Shown piece after piece: positions 8,691-17,341 of a stretch of 64,000 bases of DNA. The notes below the pieces were generated by a model that worked only from the letters and a program-made list of their open reading frames with translations, ran no database searches and was not told where the DNA came from. This DNA is from SVMC01 sp045601345 (GTDB taxonomy: Bacteria; Bacillota; Clostridia; Oscillospirales; Oscillospiraceae). A program made the translations under genes and the position numbers. Location: the NCBI GenBank assembly GCA_045601345.1, contig JAZRZL010000038.1, positions 24,082-88,081 of the forward strand, read 5' to 3'. How positions within the stretch are numbered: position 1 is the stretch's first letter; the number at the start of each line of letters is the position of its first letter.

Positions 8691-9803
8691 ATGCTAAACG
8701 AAAAAAATATTTCTATCAAAAAAGGCCAGGTTCCAATGGAAGACTGGACGAATTGGCAATGGCAGGTGAAAAACTCCATCTGCACAATTGATGCACTCAA
8801 GGAACAATTGCCTTTGGATGAGCAGGAAGAAAAACAGATTGGCCAGTGCCTTGAGCGTCTGAAAATGCGCATCACGCCTTACTACCTGTCCCTTGTGGAT
8901 GAAAACGACCCTAGGGATCCCATTCGTCTGCAATGCGTACCGCAGACCTATGAGCTAAGCGGCTGCCCGGAAGAATCTTTGGACTGCCTGCATGAGGAAG
9001 AAAGCTCCCCGGTTCCGGGTCTTGTACACCGTTACCCGGATCGTGTGCTGTTTCTGGCCACCAGCTCCTGCTATATGTATTGCAGGCACTGCACCAGACG
9101 GCATTTTGTCAGCAAAGCCCCGAACGTGGATATGAAGCAGCAGTATGACCGGTGCTTCGCGTATATCCGCGAGCATACGGAGGTGCGTGATGTTCTGGTT
9201 TCCGGCGGCGATCCGCTGACCCTGCCGGAGGAAACACTGGAATACATCCTGCGCGGCATTCGTGAGATCAAGCACGTGGAAATGATCCGCATTGGTTCCC
9301 GTGTGCCGGTCGTGCTGCCCTTCCGCATTACGGACTCGCTTTGCTCCATGCTGGAAAAGTATCATCCTCTGTGGCTCAATACACATTTTAACCATCCCAG
9401 AGAGGTGACCGAAGAGGCAAAGCAGGCTTGTGCAAAGCTTGTATCGCATGGCATTCCCCTGAACAACCAATCTGTACTCCTTGCTGGCGTGAATGATTCC
9501 GTTGAAGTCATGAAGGAGCTTGTACATAAGCTGATGGCTGCACGTGTCAGACCCTATTACCTGTATGAATGCGATCTTGTCGAAGGCCTCGGCCATTTCC
9601 GAACACCCGTCTCCAAGGGCATAGAAATCATCGAAGGTCTGCGCGGCTGGACAACGGGTATGGCTGTCCCCACCTTTGTCATTGACACCCCGGGTGGCAA
9701 GGGCAAGGTTCCTGTGCAGCCGGAATATGTGGTAGAAGCTCACCCGGATCACCTGATTTTAAGAAATTATGAAAATATAAAAATTAACTACAGCCTGAAA
9801 TAA
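8691..9803 (+). CDS. kamA: Lysine 2,3-aminomutase-type radical SAM enzyme
   Basis: A 370-residue KamA-family enzyme. The radical SAM cluster motif is CYMYCRHC (CX3CX2C, about residues 125-132), followed by SGGDPLTLP. The PLP lysine is expected in PGGKGKVP (about 340). The two acids that in the Clostridium subterminale enzyme hold the lysine side chain appear to be present (YECDLVEG and FVIDTPGG), which favours L-lysine to beta-lysine over glutamate 2,3-aminomutase. The protein stops about 30-40 residues earlier than classical enzymes, so the C-terminal cysteines that bind zinc in the clostridial enzyme are missing. No other lysine-fermentation gene is adjacent; beta-lysine synthesis for osmoprotection or another mutase role is possible. 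Confidence 0.85.
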   Translation: MLNEKNISIKKGQVPMEDWTNWQWQVKNSICTIDALKEQLPLDEQEEKQIGQCLERLKMRITPYYLSLVDENDPRDPIRLQCVPQTYELSGCPEESLDCLHEEESSPVPGLVHRYPDRVLFLATSSCYMYCRHCTRRHFVSKAPNVDMKQQYDRCFAYIREHTEVRDVLVSGGDPLTLPEETLEYILRGIREIKHVEMIRIGSRVPVVLPFRITDSLCSMLEKYHPLWLNTHFNHPREVTEEAKQACAKLVSHGIPLNNQSVLLAGVNDSVEVMKELVHKLMAARVRPYYLYECDLVEGLGHFRTPVSKGIEIIEGLRGWTTGMAVPTFVIDTPGGKGKVPVQPEYVVEAHPDHLILRNYENIKINYSLK

Positions 9804-9816
9804 TTCCCCAAATAAA

Positions 9817-9976
9817 GGGCATCTCTAATTATTCTGCGCGAGGCGAGCTGCGAGGGATTTTTCTGCCAGATTCAATAAAAATCGTAGGGAATACTTGACG
9901 TATTTTCAAGATTTTTATTAAATCTGACGGAAATAAGACCCGCAGATTCGCCCGCGAAGAGTAATTAGAGTTGCCC
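9817..9976. mobile_element. 160-bp MITE-like element, copy A
   Basis: Begins GGGCATCTCTAATTA and ends TAATTAGAGTTGCCC; the two halves are imperfect inverted repeats over nearly the full length around a centre near AATACTTGACGTATT. Flanked by TAAA on both sides (9813-9816 and 9977-9980), a 4-bp target duplication. No coding capacity. Differs from copy B at 7 positions by hand count. It lies between the kamA stop and the kamA terminator. Confidence 0.88.
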
Positions 9977-9986
9977 TAAAATCTTT

Positions 9987-10023
9987 CGCCTGTGCATTGT
10001 TTGGAATGCACAGGCGTTTTTTT
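9987..10023 (+). terminator. Rho-independent terminator of kamA
   Basis: Stem CGCCTGTGCATT / AATGCACAGGCG with a short loop, followed by seven T on the plus strand. It sits immediately before the convergent RNase J stop codon. Confidence 0.85.
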
Positions 10024-10024
10024 A

Positions 10025-11683
10025 TTATATCTCCATGATTACCGGTAGGATCATAGGATTGCGCTTGGTATTTTTATAGAGGAAGGAAGATAAATCATTT
10101 TTCATTACAGCCTTGATGGTTGCCCAGTCTGTAATGTTTTTGCTGCGGCAATAATCCAGAGAATCCATGCAGATCATACGCATGGCCTCAATGAGATCCT
10201 CGTTTTCCTGCACATGAACAAAGCCTCTGGTGATGATATCGGGGCCTGACATGAGGCTCTGATCCTCCGACGAGAGGATAACACAGACCGCAATCATGCC
10301 GTCTTGTGCCAGATGGCGGCGATCCCGGAGAACGACGGTACCCACATCGCCCACGCCAATGCCGTCCACAAAGATGCGCCCGGAAGCAACGGTCTCATCA
10401 GAGAGCTTACAGGTTTTGGCGGTACACTCAATCACCTTACCAATGTCTGCAATCAGAATACGCTTGGGGCTCATACCCATCATCTCGGCAAGCTGCGCGT
10501 GTTTTTGCAGATGGCGCTGTTCGCCGTGAACCGGGATAAAATACTTGGGTTTTGTAAGCGCGTGGATGATTTTCAGCTCCTCCTGACAGGCGTGCCCGGA
10601 GGCATGGAGACCCTCAAGCTTATCATAAACCACATCGGCACCCTTACGGTAAAGCTCATTGATGATACGGGAGACTGCCTTCTCGTTGCCGGGAATGGCG
10701 GAAGCGGAGATGATGACGCGGTCACCGTGCTGAATGTCAATATACCGATGGTTGGAAAACGCCATGCGATAAAGGGCGGACATATTCTCGCCCTGTGAGC
10801 CGGTAGAGACGACAACAACCTTGTTTTTTGGCAAGCTTTTAATTTGCCCCAGCTCCACAAGGGTATTCGGTGGGATTTTGATATAGCCTAACTCTGTAGC
10901 AACCTTGAGCATATTCTCCATACTCCGTCCCGTGACTGCCACCTTGCGCCCATAGCGGCTGGCCGTTTGCAGCACAGACTGGAGGCGGTGGAGATTGGAG
11001 GCAAAGGTGGTGATGATGATACGCTCATCACAGTTTTTAAACTGCCTGTCCATATTATCGGCAACACTCATTTCCGATGGGGTATAGCCCTGACGCTCTA
11101 CATTAGTAGAATCGCACAGGAGCGCCAGAATACCCTCCCTGCCAAGCTCACCGAAACGTGCCAAATCGGTCATACCCTCATCGGCGGTGGGGTCGATCTT
11201 AAAGTCGCCGGTCATGACAATCACCCCCGCCGGGGTTGTAATGGCAAAGGCAACAGCATCGGCAATGGAATGGTTCACATGGATAAACTCCACACTGAAG
11301 CAGCCCGCTCTGACCACCTCTCCCGGAACATGGGTTATCAGCTTGACCTTATCGGACAGATTGTGCTCCCGAAGCTTCAGCTCAATGAGGCCATTGGTCA
11401 GTCTGGTACCATGCACTGGCGCATTAACCGCCTGAAGCACATAAGGCAGACACCCAATATGATCCTCATGCCCGTGGGTGATAAAAAAGCCCCGGAGCTT
11501 CCTCGCATTCTGGACAAGATAGGTGACATCAGGAATGACAAGGTCTACGCCGTACATGTCTTCTTCAGGGAAGGCAATGCCGCAGTCGATGACAATCATG
11601 TCCTTGCCGTATTCCAGCACTGTCATGTTCTTGCCGATTTCATTCAGGCCGCCAAGAGGAATTATTTTCAGTTTTTCAGCCAA
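10025..11683 (-). CDS. rnj: Ribonuclease J
   Basis: A 552-residue metallo-beta-lactamase/beta-CASP ribonuclease with 5'-3' exo- and endonuclease activity in mRNA decay and rRNA maturation. HGHEDH (THGHEDHIG) binds the two zinc ions; GDFKID and HVNHSIAD are further metal/active-site blocks; HASGHACQEELK and PVHGEQRH belong to beta-CASP. An open frame extends upstream to 11806, but conservation starts at KLKIIPLGGLNEIGKN. I choose TTG 11683, eleven bases after AAGGAG; GTG 11692 is the alternative but is only two bases from that site. Its 3' end faces the kamA terminator. Confidence 0.95.
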   Translation of the reverse strand: MAEKLKIIPLGGLNEIGKNMTVLEYGKDMIVIDCGIAFPEEDMYGVDLVIPDVTYLVQNARKLRGFFITHGHEDHIGCLPYVLQAVNAPVHGTRLTNGLIELKLREHNLSDKVKLITHVPGEVVRAGCFSVEFIHVNHSIADAVAFAITTPAGVIVMTGDFKIDPTADEGMTDLARFGELGREGILALLCDSTNVERQGYTPSEMSVADNMDRQFKNCDERIIITTFASNLHRLQSVLQTASRYGRKVAVTGRSMENMLKVATELGYIKIPPNTLVELGQIKSLPKNKVVVVSTGSQGENMSALYRMAFSNHRYIDIQHGDRVIISASAIPGNEKAVSRIINELYRKGADVVYDKLEGLHASGHACQEELKIIHALTKPKYFIPVHGEQRHLQKHAQLAEMMGMSPKRILIADIGKVIECTAKTCKLSDETVASGRIFVDGIGVGDVGTVVLRDRRHLAQDGMIAVCVILSSEDQSLMSGPDIITRGFVHVQENEDLIEAMRMICMDSLDYCRSKNITDWATIKAVMKNDLSSFLYKNTKRNPMILPVIMEI

Positions 11684-11900
11684 ATGGATCACAACTCCTT
11701 TGTCGTACCCTCGTCCCGGTGGCTGACCTGCGAGGGCAGAATTTTCAAATATAGAAGGGTAGTAGTTTCCCTTATATCCATAAAAAATACCTGTGCAATT
11801 GCACATCGGTTGGTATAGTATAGCACAAAAATCAGGAAAAGTATACCTCTTTTTGCTGTGTGTTCATGGCTTACCCATGGCAAATTTTTCGTTATTTTAA
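11684..11900. other. RNase J upstream region, no gene seen
   Basis: About 217 bases between RNase J and a decayed MITE copy. On the minus strand a TATACT box (near 11814-11819) could serve as -10 of the RNase J promoter; the -35 is poor. The open frame here reads as continuation of RNase J but shows no conserved sequence. Nothing else recognisable. Confidence 0.4.
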
Positions 11901-12062
11901 GGGCAGTTCTAAAAATTCAGCACGCGTCGAGCTGCAAGGGATGTTTTTGTGAGACGCAACAAAAACCATAGGGGATACTGGATGTATTCCCAAGGATTTT
12001 TGTGAAGTATGACGGAAACAAGACCCGTAGATTCGACTGTAATGGATTTTTAGAACTGACCC
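11901..12062. mobile_element. MITE-like element, decayed copy C
   Basis: GGGCAGTTCTAAAAATTC at the left and GGATTTTTAGAACTGACCC at the right are inverted repeats. The interior keeps the family landmarks in the same order as copy A (GAGCTGCAAGGGAT, GGGGATACTGGATGTATTCC, TATGACGGAAACAAGACCCG), but with many substitutions. No perfect flanking duplication remains. Its right edge touches the stop codon of the minus-strand radical SAM gene. Confidence 0.72.
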
Positions 12063-12949
12063 TAAGTCATATCCAATCCTTGCAGGGAAAAATCAGGAAT
12101 ATAGGCGGCACTGGCACAGGACAGCTCCTGAAAATAGCCCTCCCCAATGCCACAAAGGGATGCCCAGCTGAGCACGGCGGCATATTCCTCTTCGCGCAGT
12201 GTGCGGGAGAGGGAGCCTTCCATACCCGGCATCGGCACATATTGCCCCATAATGGACACCTGCGCACCGAGGGGGATCGCCTTCTCTGCCAGCCATTCCA
12301 CTGCACCGAGAGAATTGTCCACATACCCCGGCAGCACCAGATGGCGTACCAGAGTTCCCCGCACCAGTTCCTCATTCTCCACAACGCACACGCCTGTCTG
12401 CCGAAGCATTTCCAGAATCGCGGCCTGCGCCACCTCCGGGTAATTGGGCGCGGCGCTGAGCTTCGCCGCAAGCGCAGAATCGGAATATTTATAGTCCGGC
12501 AGATAGATATCCACCAGCCCCTCCAGCTCCCGCAAGGTTTCCACGCGCTCATAGCCGCCGCAGTTATATACCACAGGCACCGGCAGCTTCGGATACAGCG
12601 CCTCCACGATCGTAGGCAGGAAATGCGTGGGCGTGACCAAATTGATATTCTGGCAGCCATCATCAATCAGCTTTAAAAAGCAGTCACGAAGCTGCTTTGC
12701 ACGGATTGCCTTGCCGAAGCCGCCGGTGCTGATGGGCTGATTCTGACAAAAGCTGCAACGAAGGGTACAGCCGGAAAAGAATACTGTCCCGCTGCCAAAG
12801 CTCCCGGAAATCACCGGTTCCTCCCAGTAATGCGCCGCCGCTCTGGCACAAACCGCATTAGCGGGCATCCGGCAAAAGCCGACCTTCCCCGCCTCACGGT
12901 TCACCCTGCACATCCGGGGACATAATTGACATTCCCGATAGGACAGCAT
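12062..12949 (-). CDS. Radical SAM protein, PflA-like
   Basis: A 295-residue radical SAM protein of the pyruvate-formate-lyase-activase-like type. Start ATG 12949 follows AAGGAGG; earlier in-frame residues are rejected. N-terminal cysteines (CQLCPRMC and GFCRMP) precede the SAM cluster motif CTLRCSFC (CX3CX2C, about residues 69-76) with NQPIS after it; VYNCGGYE and DIYLPDYKY are typical of this subfamily. It probably activates a glycyl-radical or related partner, but none is adjacent. Its TAG stop lies exactly at the terminus of MITE copy C, so the C-terminal end may have been set by that insertion. Confidence 0.82.
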   Translation of the reverse strand: MLSYRECQLCPRMCRVNREAGKVGFCRMPANAVCARAAAHYWEEPVISGSFGSGTVFFSGCTLRCSFCQNQPISTGGFGKAIRAKQLRDCFLKLIDDGCQNINLVTPTHFLPTIVEALYPKLPVPVVYNCGGYERVETLRELEGLVDIYLPDYKYSDSALAAKLSAAPNYPEVAQAAILEMLRQTGVCVVENEELVRGTLVRHLVLPGYVDNSLGAVEWLAEKAIPLGAQVSIMGQYVPMPGMEGSLSRTLREEEYAAVLSWASLCGIGEGYFQELSCASAAYIPDFSLQGLDMT

Positions 12950-13038
12950 CGCGCCGCCTCCTTCCTGCCTTTGTTTTGCAGCTGTGATTATACCACCTTC
13001 CCCCGGCGGCAGCAATGGAAAAATTTTTTAGATAGGGC

Positions 13039-13067
13039 TTGACAAATGGCGAAAGCATTGCTATAAT
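13039..13067 (+). promoter_or_regulatory. Consensus promoter of tRNA-Val
   Basis: TTGACA, 17-base spacer, TATAAT: a perfect sigma-70-type promoter 12 bases before the tRNA. Confidence 0.9.
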
Positions 13068-13079
13068 ATGCCTGTTTTT

Positions 13080-13155
13080 GGACGGTTAGCTCAGCTGGTA
13101 GAGCATCTGCTTGACGTGCAGGAGGTCAGCGGTTCGAGTCCGTTACCGTCCACCA
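13080..13155 (+). tRNA. tRNA-Val (anticodon GAC)
   Basis: A 76-base cloverleaf: acceptor GGACGGT pairs with ACCGTCC, D-arm GCTCAGCTGGTAGAGC, anticodon stem CTGCT/GTGCAG region with loop TTGACGT giving anticodon GAC, T-arm with GGTTCGAGTCC, discriminator A and an encoded CCA end. Single-tRNA unit with its own promoter and terminator. Confidence 0.96.
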
Positions 13156-13183
13156 AAAAGCACGCTTAGGCGTGCTTTTCTTT
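13156..13183 (+). terminator. Terminator after tRNA-Val
   Basis: AAAAGCACGC / GCGTGCTTTT stem with a 4-base loop and a T-rich tail. Confidence 0.85.
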
Positions 13184-13217
13184 TACTTTATAAAAATGAA
13201 AGTAAGGAGATGGAGTC

Positions 13218-13592
13218 GTGAAAATTCAGAAATCTGCCGAGGACTATCTGGAAGCCATGCTGGTACTGCGCGAACGCAACGGCTTCATCCGCTCCGTGGA
13301 CATTGCCGCCCACCTTGGTGTCACCAAGCCTAGCGTCAGCTACGCCACCAAACGTCTGCGCGAATCTGGCTACATCGACACCGACCCCGACGGCCTGATT
13401 CTCCTGCTCCCCAAGGGTCTGGAAATCGCCCAGACCATCTACACTCGCCATGAGGTTCTCAGTGAAGTCCTCATCGCCCTCGGCGTAGAGGAACAAATTG
13501 CCCGCGCCGATGCCTGCAAGCTGGAGCACGACATCAGCCCCGAAACCTTTGAAGCCCTACAGCGCTACGCCCAAACGCTGGGCATCCAATAA
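13218..13592 (+). CDS. DtxR/MntR-family metal-dependent regulator
   Basis: A 124-residue repressor with an N-terminal winged helix (SAEDYLEAM..., VDIAAHLGVTKPSVSYATKRL) and a short metal-binding/dimerisation domain. Candidate ligands: Asp and Glu in AEDYLEA (as in MntR), His in RHEVL, and Cys, Glu, His in ACKLEHDIS. The Cys at the ACKLEH position resembles DtxR/IdeR, while the N-terminal Asp resembles MntR, so the preferred metal (iron or manganese) is uncertain. No SH3-like C-terminal domain. GTG start at 13218 after AAGGAGATG. No transporter is adjacent. Confidence 0.85.
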   Translation: MKIQKSAEDYLEAMLVLRERNGFIRSVDIAAHLGVTKPSVSYATKRLRESGYIDTDPDGLILLLPKGLEIAQTIYTRHEVLSEVLIALGVEEQIARADACKLEHDISPETFEALQRYAQTLGIQ

Positions 13593-13601
13593 ATAGAATT
13601 T

Positions 13602-13663
13602 ACGCCCCATCACGCAGTCTCGACCCGTTCGAGAAACTGTATGATGGGGCGTATTATTTTTAT
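13602..13663 (+). terminator. Terminator after the DtxR-like gene
   Basis: ACGCCCCATCA and TGATGGGGCGT arms, with an inner CTCGAC/TTCGAG pairing, followed by a T-rich tail. Confidence 0.75.
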
Positions 13664-13667
13664 TTTA

Positions 13668-13827
13668 GGGCATCTCTATTTATTCTGCGTGAGGCGAGCT
13701 GCGAGGGATTTTTCTGTCAGATTCAATAAAAATCGCAGGGAATACTTGACGTATTTTCAAGATTTTTATTAAATCTGACGGAAATAAGACCCGCAGAGTC
13801 GCCCGCGAAGAATAATTAGAGGTGCCC
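13668..13827. mobile_element. 160-bp MITE-like element, copy B
   Basis: GGGCATCTCTATTTATTC to AATAATTAGAGGTGCCC, same orientation as copy A. Flanked by TTTA on both sides (13664-13667 and 13828-13831), a perfect 4-bp duplication. The right-hand TTTA contains the complement of the TAA stop of the LTA-synthase-like gene. Confidence 0.9.
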
Positions 13828-13828
13828 T

Positions 13829-15694
13829 TTATCCATTCACGCCTGTTTTGATGCGGTAATAAAGCCACCAATTGAGCTTTTTCAGCACCTCTGCCTGTTC
13901 TTCTGTCAGGGTGTTGGTGCAGGTTCCGTCAGGTAGCATATAGTTGTCGTTGCTGATGACCGGCAGAATCCTTCTTGCCTGAGAAAGGTAATCGAAGTAG
14001 GCATCACTCCCGGTCATGCCGGTCATTTCGTAGACAAGAGAGCTTAAATAACTGGCGCTGATCAGATGATCGGACGGCAAATCCAACCCCTCAACCAGCG
14101 AAGCAAAATCATATGCCTCGCAGAAGGCCTCGTTTCCCCAGATGGTGAACGGGGTCTCATGGGCATAAATCATCTGCTCCATCGTTTGATCCTGCCCCAC
14201 ATCGCTGCCAATGGCGCGGTAGCACTGATAATCCGCCCCCATAGCAGGCCGGTGGTCACCGAAAAATACCAGAATCGTGGGGCGATCTACGGTATCCAGA
14301 TACGCCGCCAGAGAATAAACCATCTGCGAAGTATGCCGGATGCCGGTAAAATACACCGCAAACTGCTCCCGCACATCGTACTCCAACGACATTGTCGTGG
14401 AAACCTCCTCCGTGATGGGGAATTTATATTTGTACGGGCGATATGCCTGATGATTCTCATACGTGGTAATATAGGAAAAGCTGGGGCTTGCCGTCTGGCT
14501 GTACTTCTGCGCAAGCTTTTCCAGAAGAACACTGTCCGGACAGAAGCTGCATTCCCATTCATCACGGTTAGAGAAGGCCTCCTCGAAGGTCTGGTCTTCA
14601 ATGCCCAGATACGCAAAAACATTGGAGCGATTATAAAACCAGCTCTTGCCGGGATGCATGAACCAGTTGGCATAACCCTGCTCCTGATACACGCGGGCAA
14701 TAGAGCCGATATCGTGCCGCACGACACGGAAGGCAGAGGTTAGCTCAGAGGAAATCATATGCGTCTGCATCCCGGTCAGTACGTCAAATTCTGTATTGGC
14801 TGTACCTGCGCCAAAATCAGAAACCACAATATGGCCGGAAATCGCACGGTCACTGTCTGCAATCTGGTGGTAGAGATAGGTCGGATTCTCCTGTGCTGGA
14901 TAGGTAAAGGCAGCTTCATCCGACAGATCGGTAAACGCCTCGCCCATCAGCATGATGATATCCACATCCATCGGGGTTTCCTTAGGCAAGGACTCCTCTG
15001 CCCATTGCTTTACCTCAGAGGCCTGATATCCCTCTGGCTTTTCCACAGGATAGAGATTCAAATTGTGCAGGAAGCAATAGGGGAAGCCATAGGTATAATA
15101 CACCAGCGCAACATTGGATTTATCCACATCCGGAAGCGCCTTATAGAAATCCTTATCCGCATAGATGTTCGCGCACATTCCAACAAAAATCGCTACAACA
15201 AGCAGCAAAATAATCAGTCTCGGAAGCCATTTCATCCGTTTGCTTTTGAGGAAGAAAGCCAACACAAAAAAACCGACAATGGAACAAATCATAAGCGCAA
15301 GCACTCTGGGGTGCAAATCGAGATGATAATCCCCCGCTGCAACTAGACTTTCCTTGAGCAGCATAATATCACCCGGCACAAGCGGATCATTGCGCCCTTC
15401 CATTTTCAGCAGATTCGCATAGGAAAGCCCTTCCGCAAGGAAGGCCGTGATTCCGGCAGAGGTAAAAACATTGCCAAAAATGCAATAGAAAACCAGTGCC
15501 AGAAAAACAACAGGCGCAAAATTCAGCAAAAGCAGGTTGGGAATCCGTTGGATTGATTTTAGGGAATCATGCAGCGAACCGGGTTGGATTGCCACCACGA
15601 TCAGAAAAATCACCCCGCTACATACCAAAAGCAGCAGTACAGAGAGAAATTGATTCATCCTTCTGTGTAAGGAACATAACTTCTTGTTGGCCAT
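13829..15694 (-). CDS. LTA synthase-like membrane sulfatase
   Basis: A 621-residue polytopic enzyme of the LtaS/phosphoglycerol-transferase family. Several membrane helices occupy the first 200 residues (LSVLLLLVCSGVIFLIVV, LLNFAPVVFLALVFYCIF, ICSIVGFFVLAFFL, LIILLLVVAIFVGMC). The extracellular sulfatase-fold domain has the metal Glu in IIMLMGEAF, the nucleophile-region FGAGTANTEFDVLTG, WFMHPG and the metal-site FFGDHRP. It would transfer glycerol-phosphate from phosphatidylglycerol to a polymer at the outer membrane face. ATG 15694 has GAGGGA at 6 bases; the ATG two codons earlier is too close. The stop codon is formed at the edge of MITE copy B. Confidence 0.88.
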   Translation of the reverse strand: MANKKLCSLHRRMNQFLSVLLLLVCSGVIFLIVVAIQPGSLHDSLKSIQRIPNLLLLNFAPVVFLALVFYCIFGNVFTSAGITAFLAEGLSYANLLKMEGRNDPLVPGDIMLLKESLVAAGDYHLDLHPRVLALMICSIVGFFVLAFFLKSKRMKWLPRLIILLLVVAIFVGMCANIYADKDFYKALPDVDKSNVALVYYTYGFPYCFLHNLNLYPVEKPEGYQASEVKQWAEESLPKETPMDVDIIMLMGEAFTDLSDEAAFTYPAQENPTYLYHQIADSDRAISGHIVVSDFGAGTANTEFDVLTGMQTHMISSELTSAFRVVRHDIGSIARVYQEQGYANWFMHPGKSWFYNRSNVFAYLGIEDQTFEEAFSNRDEWECSFCPDSVLLEKLAQKYSQTASPSFSYITTYENHQAYRPYKYKFPITEEVSTTMSLEYDVREQFAVYFTGIRHTSQMVYSLAAYLDTVDRPTILVFFGDHRPAMGADYQCYRAIGSDVGQDQTMEQMIYAHETPFTIWGNEAFCEAYDFASLVEGLDLPSDHLISASYLSSLVYEMTGMTGSDAYFDYLSQARRILPVISNDNYMLPDGTCTNTLTEEQAEVLKKLNWWLYYRIKTGVNG

Positions 15695-15899
15695 ATGCAT
15701 TCCCTCAATAAGATATTTTATTGTGGTATTGTAGCAGATTGCAGCAGGGTTTTCAATGCAAATTTCCTGTAATTCCACGGTAATTGAATGAGTTAAGAAA
15801 ATATGAACATTGGGCAACGTTATGTCAACTTCACACAACAGGGCAGTGGGTGGTTCTTAATGGCAGTAAATTAACAAGCCCTTGCCTTCCCCGCTGGGG

Positions 15900-17341
15900 C
15901 AATGCCGTCAACCTAACGAACAGGACGGCGAGAAGAAGAATATTTACTGGTTTTATGCTTCTTAGTTCTATCAAAATGACGATCTTGCTCAACTTTAGTT
16001 GCAGCTTTAGCAAGCTGCGACGCGATCTTTTGGAAATACCTTTCTTTTTCCGAATCTGATTGTGTCAAGATCATTTTCGTTACAACAGGCTTTAACGTGC
16101 CGATAGTAACAGATAAGTTTTGCTTATAGATATATTTATTGCCTTTGCTGTTGTGTTCTGCATTAAATTGTTGCTCAATATCATAAGCAAAGCCGGCACT
16201 CAAATTAAACAGATACATTGCGGCATAGTAATCCTGCTCTATTGCAACAGCGGATAGACCGGAAAAGTTTTCAATACAAATGGAATTTTTTGCATGGTCA
16301 TATGATGTCTCAATACCCCAACGCAAATGATATAGCTTACCTAGTTCTTCCTTAGAATAGTCGTCTTCTGAAAGATTTGTAATAAGTATTTCTTCATCTG
16401 ATTCGCCATTTTCATTCGTCAGCCCAATCCGAACTGTTCTGAAGGTCAGTTCATTTTCGGCAGATATAAATTTATGTGTTACAAGGCAATCATCTTCACT
16501 GGCTTTTATACCTTTTACAAAGGATTTGTCGCATCTAAAGATGTATTTTGCCCCGCAATCAGTAAGCTTCTGTAACAGTTTTGCCGATGGGTAGCCTCTA
16601 TCAAACAAATACAGTACCTTTTCGAAACCATATCTGCCGTTAATATAGTCGATATGCCTTTCTGCCAAATCTCTTTCGCTGCTTTTGCAGGGGGATATTA
16701 CCGCATCAAGGTACAATCCGTTGAGAACGTCAAAAGCACATGATGACAGCGCCTGATTTTGAGGTGCGTTGCCGGTAATCTGACTTCCAAAATGTTGTGC
16801 AAGCTCTGCCGAATCCGGCAAATTCAGGCGGCATCCATCTATTGCAACTACAAGATACTCATTTGATGTCTTATAATCGGCTTTCCTATAGAAAGTATCC
16901 GTGATTACCTGAAAAATTTCCTTGATCGCTTCTGGTTTTATTAATTGTCTACGTTTTGAAAAGGCTTGCTTAGAGTAAGTGTCGTTCATGTTCTCGTTCT
17001 CCAGTAGGAAGTTATTCAGTTCTACCTGAATGCTTCTTTTTGATGGATTCAGCAGCAAAGAGATAAAAGCCTCAAATGATATTTTGCATCTTGAAGGTCT
17101 CGGATAGAAATGCTTCTTTGTCCATGCATTTAAGCGATAATTCTCTGAGCGTATCGTTTCGTTGGCGTTTTCCAACATTTCCTTTGCAATCTCAATTAAT
17201 TTTCTCATAAAGCACCTCGAAAGTGAAATTTCACATTTCGATTTTTTTTGGCGCTTCTTTATTTGTCAATTCGCATTATTTACAATCTTTTGTGCCGATT
17301 TTTGTATATTTTTACGTGTCCACGTTAGGTTGACGGCATTG
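15900..17341. mobile_element. IS4-family insertion sequence, complete (1,442 bp)
   Basis: Terminal inverted repeats CAATGCCGTCAACCTAACG at the left and its exact complement at the right. Flanked by an 11-bp direct repeat CCCCGCTGGGG (15889-15899 and 17342-17352), as expected for IS4-family target duplication. It carries one transposase gene on the minus strand, whose stop codon lies inside the left repeat. Inserted in the 323-bp repeat element. Confidence 0.95.
15913..17208 (-). CDS. IS4-family transposase
   Basis: A 431-residue DDE transposase, apparently intact. First Asp in VVAIDGCRLNLPDSAE (about residue 125), second in LYLFDRGYPSA, and the IS4 signature Y(2)R(3)E(6)K is met exactly by YHLRWGIETSYDHAK (about 300). 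Length is normal for the family and there is no frameshift, so the element may be active. GAGGTG precedes ATG 17208; a small palindrome GTGAAATTTCAC lies just upstream. AT-richer than its neighbours, in keeping with mobile origin. Confidence 0.95.
   Translation of the reverse strand: MRKLIEIAKEMLENANETIRSENYRLNAWTKKHFYPRPSRCKISFEAFISLLLNPSKRSIQVELNNFLLENENMNDTYSKQAFSKRRQLIKPEAIKEIFQVITDTFYRKADYKTSNEYLVVAIDGCRLNLPDSAELAQHFGSQITGNAPQNQALSSCAFDVLNGLYLDAVISPCKSSERDLAERHIDYINGRYGFEKVLYLFDRGYPSAKLLQKLTDCGAKYIFRCDKSFVKGIKASEDDCLVTHKFISAENELTFRTVRIGLTNENGESDEEILITNLSEDDYSKEELGKLYHLRWGIETSYDHAKNSICIENFSGLSAVAIEQDYYAAMYLFNLSAGFAYDIEQQFNAEHNSKGNKYIYKQNLSVTIGTLKPVVTKMILTQSDSEKERYFQKIASQLAKAATKVEQDRHFDRTKKHKTSKYSSSRRPVR

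Noticed and set aside
17223..17234. GTGAAATTTCAC palindrome as a transposase operator
   Set aside because: A single short palindrome in AT-rich DNA; no second copy or known binding protein in the window.
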